In this document: positions 1 through 8,314 of the stretch, piece by piece
How the letters are laid out: each line of letters begins with the position of its first letter
Numbering within the stretch: the stretch's first letter is position 1
NCBI GenBank assembly: GCA_003513495.1
Contig: DOPM01000060.1
Span: 1 to 64,000, forward strand
Source of the DNA: Desulfosporosinus sp.
GTDB taxonomy: Bacteria; Bacillota; Desulfitobacteriia; Desulfitobacteriales; Desulfitobacteriaceae
Direction: 5' to 3'
Length of the DNA: 64,000 bases
The notes under the pieces: generated by a model
Seen by the model: the letters and a program-made list of their open reading frames with translations, nothing else
Database searches by the model: none
What the model was told of the DNA's origin: nothing
Program-made: the position numbers and the translations under genes

Positions 1-492
1 ATTCGAGGAATTTTAAGAGAAACGATCAATACATCCTCGATGATCTTTCTGATTATCGCAGCAGCTTTGGTATTTGCCCTCTATTTAACGAATAATCAGA
101 TACCCAATAAAGTAGCTGATTGGATCAGCAGCGCAAATCTAAATATTCTCTTGTTCTTCTTGGTAACTCAACTGGTATTCTTTGTAATGGGCACCTTTTT
201 GGAAGCGGTTTCGGTTATCTTAATTACCTTACCAATCTTATTGCCGATCATCAAGCAATTGGGAATTGATCCGATCCATTTTGCAATTGTCATGACGGTC
301 AATATGGAATTGGCGATGATAACTCCCCCGGTTGGCTTAAATCTATTTGTAGTTAGTTCAATGGCAAGGCAGCCTCTCGGAGAAGTTGTCCGAGGAGTAA
401 TTCCGTTTATTGTCTTGATGATTGCAGCATTGGGCCTGTTTGTGGTCTTCCCTGAGCTATCACTCTATATTCCACGAGTATTAATGGATTAG
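1..492 (+). CDS. dctM: TRAP transporter large permease (DctM), C-terminal part
   Basis: The reading frame is open from base 1, so this is the 3' end of a gene that begins before the window. The roughly 163 visible residues are strongly hydrophobic with several membrane helices. They carry signatures of the DctM end: MGTFLEAVSVILITLPILLPI followed by a short polar turn and then the NMELAMITPPVGLNLFV stretch. The family imports C4-dicarboxylates or other organic acids with a periplasmic binding protein, driven by an ion gradient. The gene ends in TAG. The neighbouring sigma-54 activator and fumarate reductase operon make a C4-dicarboxylate (fumarate, malate or succinate) a plausible substrate; that is inference from context. 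Confidence 0.9.
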   Translation: MRGILRETINTSSMIFLIIAAALVFALYLTNNQIPNKVADWISSANLNILLFFLVTQLVFFVMGTFLEAVSVILITLPILLPIIKQLGIDPIHFAIVMTVNMELAMITPPVGLNLFVVSSMARQPLGEVVRGVIPFIVLMIAALGLFVVFPELSLYIPRVLMD

Positions 493-658
493 GTACTTCT
501 GCAAGGAACTTTTTTATGAACAGGCACTACCCCTCTTCAGAAAAAGTCTTTCTATGCATTATATATGAGTTTCTTATGCAAATATGGAAAAAAGACGGAC
601 AACAGTGTGTCAATTATAAAAAACTATTCGAGAACAGTTCTATTAATTTTCATAACAA

Positions 659-700
659 GAGAGTGAAATCTGCTTAATATATTTTGCAGATTTTACTCTC
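659..700 (+). terminator. Long inverted repeat after dctM
   Basis: Arms of 15 bases at 659-673 and 686-700 pair with one G-U and a 12-base A/T-rich loop. No clear T-run follows, so it may be a transcript end or a protein-binding palindrome for the activator gene downstream. The rest of the 493-847 gap is A/T rich and shows no gene. Confidence 0.5.
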
Positions 701-847
701 GATTTAAGTAAAATCGAATTGCCCTTTGAGAATTTACAAGTTAAACAATTCTAAAAATTAAAAAATTGCTGCAGGATTTCAAACTTAAGGCGCGAATATT
801 CTAATAACTACAGCACTAACATGTCCAATATTTGGGGGGTTAAACTA

Positions 848-2548
848 ATGGCTCGTAAAGTAAAAGTAGGTATCGTTGGCATGGGCCAAGGAGGGGGGGC
901 GATCTATAAAACATTACGTAGTATTGAAGATATTCAGATCGCTGTAGTTTGTGACCGGCTTGAAAATATTCCAGGAATGCAGGCCGCACAATTAGACGGT
1001 GTGCAAACTTGTATTTCACTCGAAGATTTTTTAAAGGTTCCTGATCTCGATGTGATCATTGAGGCTACAGGGGTTGACTCTGTTCGAAAGCTAATACAGC
1101 AATATAAAGAAAACTATAGTGCCGTGATCGAGGCTCAAGGAGCCAATCTAATGATGTGCATCATAGAAGAGAAAGAAAAGCTTGCAGATATAAAACGTTT
1201 AAAAGGGGAACTCGATGCCATTTTGAACTCAGTGCAAGAGGCTATTGAAGTGGCGGGCATTGATGGTAGGATTAAATATGTTAACCCGTCTTTTAGTCGT
1301 GTTACATCAATTAATGCTGGTCAACGAATTGGCAACAATATTTTTGATGTTTCTCCTAATGGCGCCTTAGCTCGTTCTCTTCGGACCCATGAAGCGGTAT
1401 TTGCCCATCGTGCCGTTGTCGGAGGAGCGGATGTAGAAGTCATCGCTAATGCATCGCCCATTGTGGTTGATGGTAAAATGGAAGGTGCTGTCGTAGTTTT
1501 TCAACCTTTGACAGATATCTATAAACTAATGGAACAGGTAAAAGCTTCTAATCAAGTCATTAACGATTTACAAACTCGTATTAATCAAATATCTACAAGT
1601 TCGTATACCTTTGATGATATTATAGGAAGTCATCCTGAATTTGAAAGTGCTTTAGATTTGGCTCGTAAAGCCGCTAAAAGCAACTCAACTATTCTCATTA
1701 CCGGAGAATCAGGTACAGGTAAAGAGCTCTTTGCACATGCGATTCATGGTTCCAGTTTGCGTCTAGACAAACCCTTTATAAAGGTTAACTGTGCAGCGAT
1801 CCCAGAAACATTACTTGAAAGTGAATTTTTCGGGCATGAAAAAGGGTCATTTACTGGCGCATTGAAAACAAAACTAGGGAAAATGGAGCTAGCTAATGGC
1901 GGCACGATCTTTTTAGATGAAATTGGAGATATGAATCTATATTTACAAGCCAAGCTGTTACGAGTTTTGCAGGAAATGGAATTTGAGCGAGTCGGTGGAT
2001 CACAATCTATTAAAGTTGACGTTCGTGTGATCGCAGCAACTAATCGTAACTTATTGGAGATGGCTAAGAAGGGAGATTTTCGCGAAGATCTTTATTACCG
2101 ACTTAATGTTGTAGAATTGCGCTTACCATCACTTCGAAACCACAAAGACGATATTCCAGCTTATGTGCATTCCCTTATAGCCAAGTTTAACCGTAAATTT
2201 GGAAAACACGTTAAAGGACTTACTACCCAAGCAGAGGAAGTATTATTGCAATACGACTGGCCGGGTAATATTAGGGAGCTTCAAAACGTCGTAGAACGGG
2301 CTATGGTTACAGTGGATGACGAAATAATTACGCATAAACAGATCCTTAATTTAGTAGACTCCCCTTCAGTAATACAGCATCATGACCAAGTATTTGAAGG
2401 TATTATGCCTATTGAACAGATGGAAAAGAAGATGATCCGGATGGCTTTAGAACGCTATGGTGACTCGGTTGAAGGAAAGAAACAAGCTGCCAAAGCCTTA
2501 AAGATATCTTTAGCGACTCTTTATAATAAACTAAAAATAATGTCCTAA
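848..2548 (+). CDS. Sigma-54-dependent activator with N-terminal Rossmann domain and PAS domain
   Basis: Enhancer-binding protein of about 566 residues. The first 100 residues look like an NAD(P)-binding fold (VKVGIVGMGQGGG near the start). A PAS-like domain follows at roughly 120-225 and an AAA+ domain at roughly 260-490 with Walker A GESGTGKE, the sigma-54 contact loop GSFTGA (a GAFTGA variant) and the REDLYYRLNV motif. A Fis-type helix-turn-helix ends the protein. The start at 848 is preferred over 821 because GGGGGG at 833-838 is well spaced for it. The N-terminal Rossmann domain suggests that redox state or a nucleotide is sensed. Its likely target is the -24/-12 promoter at 2771-2787 of the fumarate reductase operon; this is inference from position. 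Confidence 0.9.
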   Translation: MARKVKVGIVGMGQGGGAIYKTLRSIEDIQIAVVCDRLENIPGMQAAQLDGVQTCISLEDFLKVPDLDVIIEATGVDSVRKLIQQYKENYSAVIEAQGANLMMCIIEEKEKLADIKRLKGELDAILNSVQEAIEVAGIDGRIKYVNPSFSRVTSINAGQRIGNNIFDVSPNGALARSLRTHEAVFAHRAVVGGADVEVIANASPIVVDGKMEGAVVVFQPLTDIYKLMEQVKASNQVINDLQTRINQISTSSYTFDDIIGSHPEFESALDLARKAAKSNSTILITGESGTGKELFAHAIHGSSLRLDKPFIKVNCAAIPETLLESEFFGHEKGSFTGALKTKLGKMELANGGTIFLDEIGDMNLYLQAKLLRVLQEMEFERVGGSQSIKVDVRVIAATNRNLLEMAKKGDFREDLYYRLNVVELRLPSLRNHKDDIPAYVHSLIAKFNRKFGKHVKGLTTQAEEVLLQYDWPGNIRELQNVVERAMVTVDDEIITHKQILNLVDSPSVIQHHDQVFEGIMPIEQMEKKMIRMALERYGDSVEGKKQAAKALKISLATLYNKLKIMS

Positions 2549-2566
2549 TTATGAACGGTAATAGCT

Positions 2567-2595
2567 GGTATTATTCTAATGTTTAGAATAATACC
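2567..2595. promoter_or_regulatory. Perfect 12-bp palindrome, candidate upstream activator site
   Basis: GGTATTATTCTA and its exact reverse complement flank a 5-base spacer (2579-2583). It lies about 190 bases upstream of the -24 element at 2771, a usual distance for enhancer sites of sigma-54 activators. The core TTCTA-N5-TAGAA has the same N5 geometry as the dyads near the amine genes but different half sites. No T-run follows, which argues against a simple terminator for the preceding gene. Confidence 0.55.
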
Positions 2596-2770
2596 ATACT
2601 ATATTCTAGAAATTATAAATTCATTATGTGTAGAAGCATATACACATTGATTATTTTGGATGTCCTTAATAGATCTTTAGAAAGGCACTATCGATAACAA
2701 GACCAGTAGTCATGCACGGTTATTTTTTTCCCTAATTAGATATCAGAAAAATAAATCTATTCAATCTTCA

Positions 2771-2787
2771 TTGGCATGGAGATTGCT
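2771..2787 (+). promoter_or_regulatory. Sigma-54 (-24/-12) promoter of the fumarate reductase operon
   Basis: TTGGCATGGAGATTGCT matches the consensus TTGGCAC-N5-TTGCW, with the GG and GC exactly 12 bases apart. Transcription would start near 2798. The promoter overlaps the longest possible upstream ATG (2776), so that ATG cannot be the real start of the first gene. Confidence 0.8.
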
Positions 2788-2907
2788 ACAATAAATTATT
2801 TAAGACTAAAAATATATGGAGGGAGATTAAAGAACCAGATATGTTCACTCTACAGAAAAAGGACTTTAATTATTCGTCAGATGAGTTCGGAAGAGAGGAT
2901 GGAGTGT

Positions 2908-3513
2908 ATGAGTACGACGCAAACGAGTAATCACTTTTTAATTCGAAGAGTTCATTCCTTATTAGGACTGGTACCCATCGGCTTTTTTCTAACCTTTCAC
3001 ATGATTCTAAATCTAACGGCCCTTGGTGGAGCGAAACAGTATGACTTAATTATCGAAACCATGCAAGGTTTCCCGGGGATTATGATTATTGAACTTGTCG
3101 TAATATTTATCCCGATAGCCGTTCATGCCATCTACGGAACTTATGTGGTTTATACGGGGCAGGCCAATGTTTTGAGATATAACTACGCTCGGAATTGGTT
3201 TTATATTATTCAACGAATTTCTGGTCTCTATACGGTGGTTTTCGTAGTTATTCATGTTTACCTTCTGCGCTTCGGTGAGGCGAATTTTGCAGCATTATCA
3301 CATTTTTTAAGCCAGCCTTTGGGATTAATCTTTTACGTATTAGGTGTACTATTCGCAATTTTCCATTTCACGAACGGCCTGTGGGCCTTTGCCATTACAT
3401 GGGGTCTAACGGTTGGACCTCATTCCCAAAAGGTCTGGTTATATACGTTAGGAGTAGTTTTTGTTCTCCTGTCAGCAATTGGATTGGCGGATATCGCAGC
3501 ATTTATTAAGTAA
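2908..3513 (+). CDS. sdhC: Succinate dehydrogenase/fumarate reductase cytochrome b subunit
   Basis: Membrane anchor of about 201 residues with five predicted helices, as in the B-type (Bacillus/Wolinella) diheme cytochrome b. Histidines sit where the family has axial haem ligands: in the RVHS and TFHM stretches of helix I, IAVHAIYG, VVIHVYL and IFHFTNGLW. It links the quinone pool to the FrdA/FrdB dimer. The start at 2908 is chosen because the frame's earlier ATG overlaps the sigma-54 promoter and 2908 has GGAG just upstream and begins a normal N-terminus (MSTTQTSNHF). A 256-base gap with repeats separates it from frdA. Confidence 0.88.
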   Translation: MSTTQTSNHFLIRRVHSLLGLVPIGFFLTFHMILNLTALGGAKQYDLIIETMQGFPGIMIIELVVIFIPIAVHAIYGTYVVYTGQANVLRYNYARNWFYIIQRISGLYTVVFVVIHVYLLRFGEANFAALSHFLSQPLGLIFYVLGVLFAIFHFTNGLWAFAITWGLTVGPHSQKVWLYTLGVVFVLLSAIGLADIAAFIK

Positions 3514-3566
3514 CTAAACGGTTATTTTTGCAACGAAGTTATATATCCAATATTCTTCATCATCTG

Positions 3567-3735
3567 ATGGTGCTGCGAAGCGGCATGGGGGTCTGCCCTG
3601 AAATAAGTTTAGGTTAATGTCATCCTTGTAAGATAGCGAAGGATCTAGGGCTTAAGATTCTTCACTTCATTCAGAATGACAAAAATGCACCGGATTTTTC
3701 ATTTATCAGTGGTGCCGCGCAGCGGCATAGAAGTC
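3567..3735. repeat. Direct repeat pair flanking a palindromic repeat
   Basis: Two similar units, starting GGTGCTGCGAAGCGGCAT (about 3569) and GGTGCCGCGCAGCGGCAT (3711) and both ending in GTCTG, bracket the repeat at 3619-3680. Each unit holds a small hairpin (TGCCGC/GCGGCA in the second). They sit between sdhC and frdA inside what looks like one operon. Confidence 0.6.
3619..3680. repeat. Dispersed palindromic repeat, family 1, copy A
   Basis: Begins GTCATCCTT and ends TTCAGAATGAC with the word GCGAAGGATCTAG inside. It shares its ends and core with copies at 16729-16817 and 21169-21226. The ends are inverted relative to one another. Confidence 0.7.
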
Positions 3736-3769
3736 TGTTTAGTACTAGAAAAGAGTAGGGGGTCAGGGA

Positions 3770-5506
3770 ATGAGTAAAGTCATCGTAGTGGGAGGCGGCC
3801 TAGCTGGGCTGATGGCGACAATTAAAATGGCCGAAGCCGGAACGCACGTCGACTTATTTTCATTAGTACCAGTTAAACGGTCGCACTCCGTATGTGCACA
3901 AGGCGGGATTAACGGAGCGGTCAACACTAAAGGAGAAGGGGATTCCACCTGGAATCACTTCGATGATTCAGTTTATGGGGGGGACTTTCTAGCCAACCAG
4001 CCACCGGTAAAAGCCATGTGTGATGAGGCACCGGGGATTATCCATCTGATGGATAGGATGGGAGTTATGTTCAGTCGAACCCCAGAGGGACTTTTAGATT
4101 TCCGGCGTTTTGGAGGAACTAAATTTTGTCGAACGGCCTTTGCAGGCGCCACAACAGGACAGCAACTCCTCTATGCCCTCGATGAGCAAGTTCGGCGTTA
4201 TGAGGTTGAAGGCTTGGTGCAGAAATACGAACAGTGGGAATTACTCTCGGTTGTTCTTGATGAAGGATTATGTAAAGGGATCGTCGCACAAGATCTTAGA
4301 GATATGAGCATAAGGTCATTTGCGGCAGATGCTGTGATCGTTGCAACAGGAGGTCCAGGAGCTGTCTTTGGCAAAAGTACAAATTCCACAATCTGTACGG
4401 GTAGTGCAGTATCTGCCTTATATCAACAAGGGGTTAAATATGCAAATGGCGAGTTCATCCAGATTCACCCCACTGCAATACCAGGGGATGACAAGCTTAG
4501 GCTGATGTCTGAATCAGCACGTGGAGAAGGTGGACGTGTCTGGACTTATAAAGACGGCCAACCATGGTATTTCCTTGAGGAAATGTTTCCTGCTTACGGA
4601 AATCTTGTTCCTCGTGATATCGCCACACGTGCAATTTATGAGGTGGTGTTCGACAAAGGGCTTGGTATCAATGGAGAAAACATGGTCTACCTTGATTTGT
4701 CACATATTGATCCTCACGTACTACAACTTAAGTTGGGTGGGATCTTGGAGATTTACGAAAAGTTTGTAGGGGATGATCCCAAAAAAGTGCCAATGAGGAT
4801 TTTTCCAGCGGTACACTATTCAATGGGTGGACTATGGGTGGATTACGATCAGATGACAAATATCCCAGGACTTTTTGCAGCTGGAGAATGCGAATATCAG
4901 TATCATGGGGCAAACCGTCTAGGAGCTAACTCCTTACTTTCCGCTATCTACGGAGGTATGGTAGCTGGGCCTAAGGTCATGGAATTTATTAAGAAAAATA
5001 AGCGACAGACCCCTAGTGGCAATGAACCAGCATTTGCGAAAGAAACAAAACGCCAACAGGAACAATGGGCGAAGATACTGTCCATGAAAGGCACAGAAAA
5101 CCCCTATCACCTTCATAAAGAACTGGGAGATATTATGACGCTGAATGTGACAGTCGTGCGTTACAATGATAAATTGGCAGAAACTGATGTCATTCTCCAG
5201 GGACTCATGAAACGCTGGCATAACATCGGAAGAAGTGACAAAGTTGAATGGGGAACCCAAGAAGGAACGTTTATTCGTCAGCTTTGGAACATGTTGGAAC
5301 TTGCTAGAGTTATTACGTTGGGAGCTTTGAATCGTAATGAGAGCAGAGGAGCTCACTATAAGCCAGAGTATCCAGAAAGAGATGATGAGAATTGGTTGAA
5401 AACAACCATTGCTACTTGGACATCCAAAGGACCTGAGCTTAGTTATGAACCAGTTGATGTGTCGTTGATTCCACTGCGTGCCCGCCGTTACGACATTGAT
5501 AAATAG
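3770..5506 (+). CDS. frdA: Fumarate reductase/succinate dehydrogenase flavoprotein subunit
   Basis: 578 residues, normal for the family. The N-terminus has the FAD-binding GGGLAGLMATIKMAEAG. The RSHSVCAQGGINGAV stretch carries the histidine that binds FAD covalently. HPTAIPGDDKL, the ESARGEGGRVW active-site segment, and HYSMGGLWVD plus GECEYQYHGANRLGANSLL complete the signature. It interconverts fumarate and succinate on the cytoplasmic side with FrdB and SdhC. The start ATG follows a GGGGGTCAGGGA region. It ends in TAG and frdB follows at once. Direction in the cell (fumarate respiration or succinate oxidation) cannot be read from sequence; the TRAP permease nearby favours dicarboxylate use. 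Confidence 0.95.
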   Translation: MSKVIVVGGGLAGLMATIKMAEAGTHVDLFSLVPVKRSHSVCAQGGINGAVNTKGEGDSTWNHFDDSVYGGDFLANQPPVKAMCDEAPGIIHLMDRMGVMFSRTPEGLLDFRRFGGTKFCRTAFAGATTGQQLLYALDEQVRRYEVEGLVQKYEQWELLSVVLDEGLCKGIVAQDLRDMSIRSFAADAVIVATGGPGAVFGKSTNSTICTGSAVSALYQQGVKYANGEFIQIHPTAIPGDDKLRLMSESARGEGGRVWTYKDGQPWYFLEEMFPAYGNLVPRDIATRAIYEVVFDKGLGINGENMVYLDLSHIDPHVLQLKLGGILEIYEKFVGDDPKKVPMRIFPAVHYSMGGLWVDYDQMTNIPGLFAAGECEYQYHGANRLGANSLLSAIYGGMVAGPKVMEFIKKNKRQTPSGNEPAFAKETKRQQEQWAKILSMKGTENPYHLHKELGDIMTLNVTVVRYNDKLAETDVILQGLMKRWHNIGRSDKVEWGTQEGTFIRQLWNMLELARVITLGALNRNESRGAHYKPEYPERDDENWLKTTIATWTSKGPELSYEPVDVSLIPLRARRYDIDK

Positions 5507-5517
5507 GAGGGTTAATG

Positions 5518-6270
5518 ATGGCTGAACAAAAAACAATACGGTTAAAAATCCGTCGTCAGGATGGTCCAGATAAACCCTTCCGTTGGGAAGAGTTTGAAAT
5601 ACCTTATCGTGAAAAATCGAATGTGATATCTTGTTTAATGGAAATTCAGAAAAACCCGGTAACTGCCAGCGGTAAGAAGACGACCCCTGTCGTTTGGGAA
5701 TGTAACTGTTTAGAGGAGGTTTGCGGGGCTTGTACCATGAATATTAATGGGCAGGGGAAGCAGGCATGTTCGGCATTAGTCGATCAGCTTGAACAACCCA
5801 TTGTTCTAGAACCTCTAACTAAGTTTCCACTAGTGCGAGATCTGATGGTTGACCGGCAAATCATGTTCGATCATCTTAAAACAGTCCACGCTTGGATTCC
5901 TATTGATGGGACCTACAATTTGGGATCGGGTCCACGAATGCCGGAAGTAAAACGACAATGGGCTTATGAGCTGTCTAAGTGTATGACCTGTGGTTGTTGT
6001 ATGGAAGCCTGTCCTCAAGTTAATTCGCGTTCTAAATTTATTGGCCCATCGGCTATTTCTCAAGTTCGTCTCTTTAATACACATCCAACGGGAGAAATGA
6101 ATAAACATGAACGGTTGGCTCCGTTACTTGAAGAGGGCGGTATTGCAGACTGTGGTAATTCACAAAACTGTGTTCGTGCTTGCCCAAAGGAGATACCTTT
6201 AACAACTAGTCTGGCGGATTTAAACCGTGAAACTAATAAATTTGCTCTTGACCGTTGGTTAAGAAAATAG
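5518..6270 (+). CDS. frdB: Fumarate reductase/succinate dehydrogenase iron-sulfur subunit
   Basis: About 250 residues. It has the ferredoxin [2Fe-2S] cysteines (CNCLEEVCGAC, then a later C) and two C-terminal cluster motifs, CMTCGCCMEACP and CGNSQNCVRACP, for the [4Fe-4S] and [3Fe-4S] centres. It moves electrons between FAD in FrdA and haem in SdhC. Two ATGs are adjacent (5515, 5518); the second is 7 bases from AGGAGG and is preferred. It sits 11 bases after frdA and closes the operon. Confidence 0.95.
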   Translation: MAEQKTIRLKIRRQDGPDKPFRWEEFEIPYREKSNVISCLMEIQKNPVTASGKKTTPVVWECNCLEEVCGACTMNINGQGKQACSALVDQLEQPIVLEPLTKFPLVRDLMVDRQIMFDHLKTVHAWIPIDGTYNLGSGPRMPEVKRQWAYELSKCMTCGCCMEACPQVNSRSKFIGPSAISQVRLFNTHPTGEMNKHERLAPLLEEGGIADCGNSQNCVRACPKEIPLTTSLADLNRETNKFALDRWLRK

Positions 6271-6375
6271 AATTACTTTAATATAAGAATTTAATTTTCC
6301 ATTAAGCATACCTTAGTAAAAGATTAAACATTTTTTACTTAATCTAGGTAAACTATGGAAAAGGAGATTCGATCT

Positions 6376-6579
6376 ATGAAAAAACTGCAAGAAGAAGCCT
6401 CAACTTCTCATGCTAATTTGGCTTCAATGGAAGTAAGGACCAAAGTTACAATCATTAATAAAGAGCACAATCCCCTCCAATTTTCTTCAAGTTTTTTTGG
6501 GCCCTGTTGTACTAATGGTTGTCAATACTGTCGTCCAAACTGTTATGAACAGTTTAAGGGTAGTTCGAGTTTCTTTTAA
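6376..6579 (+). CDS. Small Cys-rich peptide, unknown function
   Basis: 67 residues, starting MKKLQEEAS after an AAGGAGA ribosome binding site about 10 bases upstream. An upstream in-frame ATG at 6355 is also possible. The N-terminal half is polar. The last 28 residues hold six cysteines arranged CC-x3-C-x2-C-x3-C within a Ser/Phe/Gly-rich tail (SSSFFGP before, GSSSFF at the end). A strong terminator follows at 6648-6693, so the gene looks like a real single-gene unit. The layout (leader plus Cys-rich core) is that of a modified-peptide precursor or a small metal-binding or spore protein. No maturase, protease or exporter lies next to it. I do not recognise the family. Confidence 0.6.
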   Translation: MKKLQEEASTSHANLASMEVRTKVTIINKEHNPLQFSSSFFGPCCTNGCQYCRPNCYEQFKGSSSFF

Positions 6580-6647
6580 TTTCGTAGTTTTATCTTAATT
6601 ATTTGAGAATCAAACAGATTAAATTTTAAATGTATAAATTCACTTTT

Positions 6648-6693
6648 AACTATTTGGGACTAGCCAAAATATGCTGTTCCAAATAGTTTTTTT
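6648..6693 (+). terminator. Rho-independent terminator after the Cys-rich peptide gene
   Basis: AACTATTTGGG (6648-6658) pairs with the segment ending at 6688 and is followed by a T-run. Confidence 0.8.
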
Positions 6694-6857
6694 AAATTTT
6701 CGACAAAATCTAGAGTTAATTAACTTAACTTTTGACTTGAGGAAAAAAATTACATTGTTTTTTTGCACCTTTGATTCCATTTCGCTATAATGAAAGCAAT
6801 GATTGCCTCTATTGGCACACATAAATTAACAGTTGAGATAGGAAAGGAAACTAAGCA

Positions 6858-7700
6858 ATGATTGAGATCGGTAAATACCATCGTCTTAAAATCGCAAATT
6901 TCACATCCTTTGGAGCTTATTTAGATGCGGGTACTGGTGTTCGACATGATAATATCCTCCTGCCCATAAAGCAAGTACCGGAGGGTGCCAAAGAGGGAGA
7001 GGAACTTGAAGTTTTTATTTATCGAGATTCTGAGGAACGATTAATCGCAACGACGAGAAAACCGCTAGCCCAATTAGGGGACTTAGCTTATCTCAAGGTC
7101 AATGCTAAGACTAAAATTGGCGCTTTTTTAGACTGGGGTTTAGAAAGAGGACTATTCCTTCCATTTAAGGAGCAGAATTACCCGATTGAGATAGGACGAA
7201 GTTATTTAGTGAAGGTTTACTTAGATAAAAGTCAAAGGTTGAGCGCTACAACTGAGATTTATGAGTATCTCTCTGCAGACACACCCTATCAGAAGAACGA
7301 CAAAGTCGTTGGTACAGTCTACTCAGTGAATCCTGATATAGGGGCGTTTGTAGCCGTTGATAATAAATACATGGGACTTATTCCGCTTAATGAGTATTTC
7401 ACGGAGCTCAGAGAAGGAGATCAAGTAGAAGCTCGAGTCATAAGAGTTCGTGAAGATGGTAAACTTGACTTATCTCCGAGGGAACTTGCACATATCCAAA
7501 TGGAAACAGATACGTTAAAGATTCTCCAAGGAATCAAGAATCATGATGGTTTTTTAGCACTAAATGATAAAAGCAGTCCCCTGGAAATCCAAAGTCGCCT
7601 TAACATGAGCAAATCAGCCTTCAAAAGGGCAGTGGGCAAACTACTCAAAGAGAATAAAGTGATTCAAATAGAAGGCGGTTTGAGGGAGACACCGATGTAG
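6858..7700 (+). CDS. cvfB: CvfB-family S1 RNA-binding protein
   Basis: 280 residues, the usual CvfB/YitL length. Three S1-like beta-barrel segments can be followed: around residues 5-65 (HRLKIANFTSFGAYLDAG), 70-130 (LKVNAKTKIGAFLDWGLERGLFLPF) and 145-215 (GTVYSVNPDIGAFVAVDNKYMGLIP). A winged-helix end follows (residues 220-280, SRLNMSKSAFKRAVGKLLKE). In staphylococci CvfB affects virulence gene expression and binds RNA; its role here is unknown. AGGAAAGGA stands 5' of the ATG. The TAG stop lies inside a palindromic repeat (7697-7724). Confidence 0.9.
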   Translation: MIEIGKYHRLKIANFTSFGAYLDAGTGVRHDNILLPIKQVPEGAKEGEELEVFIYRDSEERLIATTRKPLAQLGDLAYLKVNAKTKIGAFLDWGLERGLFLPFKEQNYPIEIGRSYLVKVYLDKSQRLSATTEIYEYLSADTPYQKNDKVVGTVYSVNPDIGAFVAVDNKYMGLIPLNEYFTELREGDQVEARVIRVREDGKLDLSPRELAHIQMETDTLKILQGIKNHDGFLALNDKSSPLEIQSRLNMSKSAFKRAVGKLLKENKVIQIEGGLRETPM

Positions 7701-7724
7701 GGGTAATTCTTAAATTACCCCTAC
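7697..7724. repeat. Palindromic repeat, family 2, copy A
   Basis: GTAGGGGTAATT-CTTA-AATTACCCCTAC, arms perfect over 12 bases. It overlaps the cvfB stop codon and may end the cvfB transcript. A close relative lies at 27204-27229. Confidence 0.7.
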
Positions 7725-7755
7725 GTATTCACTATGGGGAAGGTGTGAACCGAAG

Positions 7756-8199
7756 TTGAAAATTGTTGTCGATGCGGATGCTTGTCCGAAGTCAGTATTG
7801 GAGATTTGTATTAGAGCAGCTCGAGATTACGAGATCCCTGTTTGGACTGTAGCTAGTTTTAATCATAATATCGTGTCTGACCATCACATAGTTGTAGGAA
7901 ACTCCTCACAAGAAGCAGATATTAAGGTTGTAAATCTTGCCCAAGCAGGAGATGTGGCAGTAACTCAGGATTGGGGGCTGGCAGCCATGTTATTGGGAAA
8001 AGGGGTAAAGTGTATAAATCCCCTAGGGAGGGAATTTAACCCTTCTACCATTGAATTTTTGCTGGAGGAACGAGAGGTTAAAGCAAAATTCCGCAGAGGC
8101 GGAGGAAGAACTAAAGGTCCCAAAAAACGATCACCTGAAAACGATGAACAATTTGAAACCTGTCTTCAGGAAATACTTAAAGTAATCAAAAACCACTAA
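7756..8199 (+). CDS. YaiI/YqxD family protein (DUF188, UPF0178)
   Basis: 147 residues with the family hallmarks: an N-terminal VDADACP segment and TQDWGLAAMLLGKG near residue 75, a PIN-like acidic arrangement. The start is TTG, after GGGGAAGGTGTGA. The family is widespread; a nuclease function is suspected from fold but not established. The tail is rich in Arg/Lys/Gly (RRGGGRTKGPKKRS). Confidence 0.88.
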   Translation: MKIVVDADACPKSVLEICIRAARDYEIPVWTVASFNHNIVSDHHIVVGNSSQEADIKVVNLAQAGDVAVTQDWGLAAMLLGKGVKCINPLGREFNPSTIEFLLEEREVKAKFRRGGGRTKGPKKRSPENDEQFETCLQEILKVIKNH

Positions 8200-8314
8200 T
8201 TAACAAACGAATGAGTAAAAGACTTTGCACTTTTGGCAAATTTTGATTAAACTATAAATAGAGGCTTCGACTTGTCGGTGCCCCCTACTTATTTAAAAAC
8301 ATGGAGGTAACAAA

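Noticed and set aside
2776..2907. N-terminal extension of SdhC from ATG 2776
   Set aside because: It overlaps the sigma-54 promoter and lies upstream of the predicted transcript start.
5518..6270. Long antisense frames in frdA/frdB, ahcY and mttB genes
   Set aside because: They are shadows of clearly conserved proteins.
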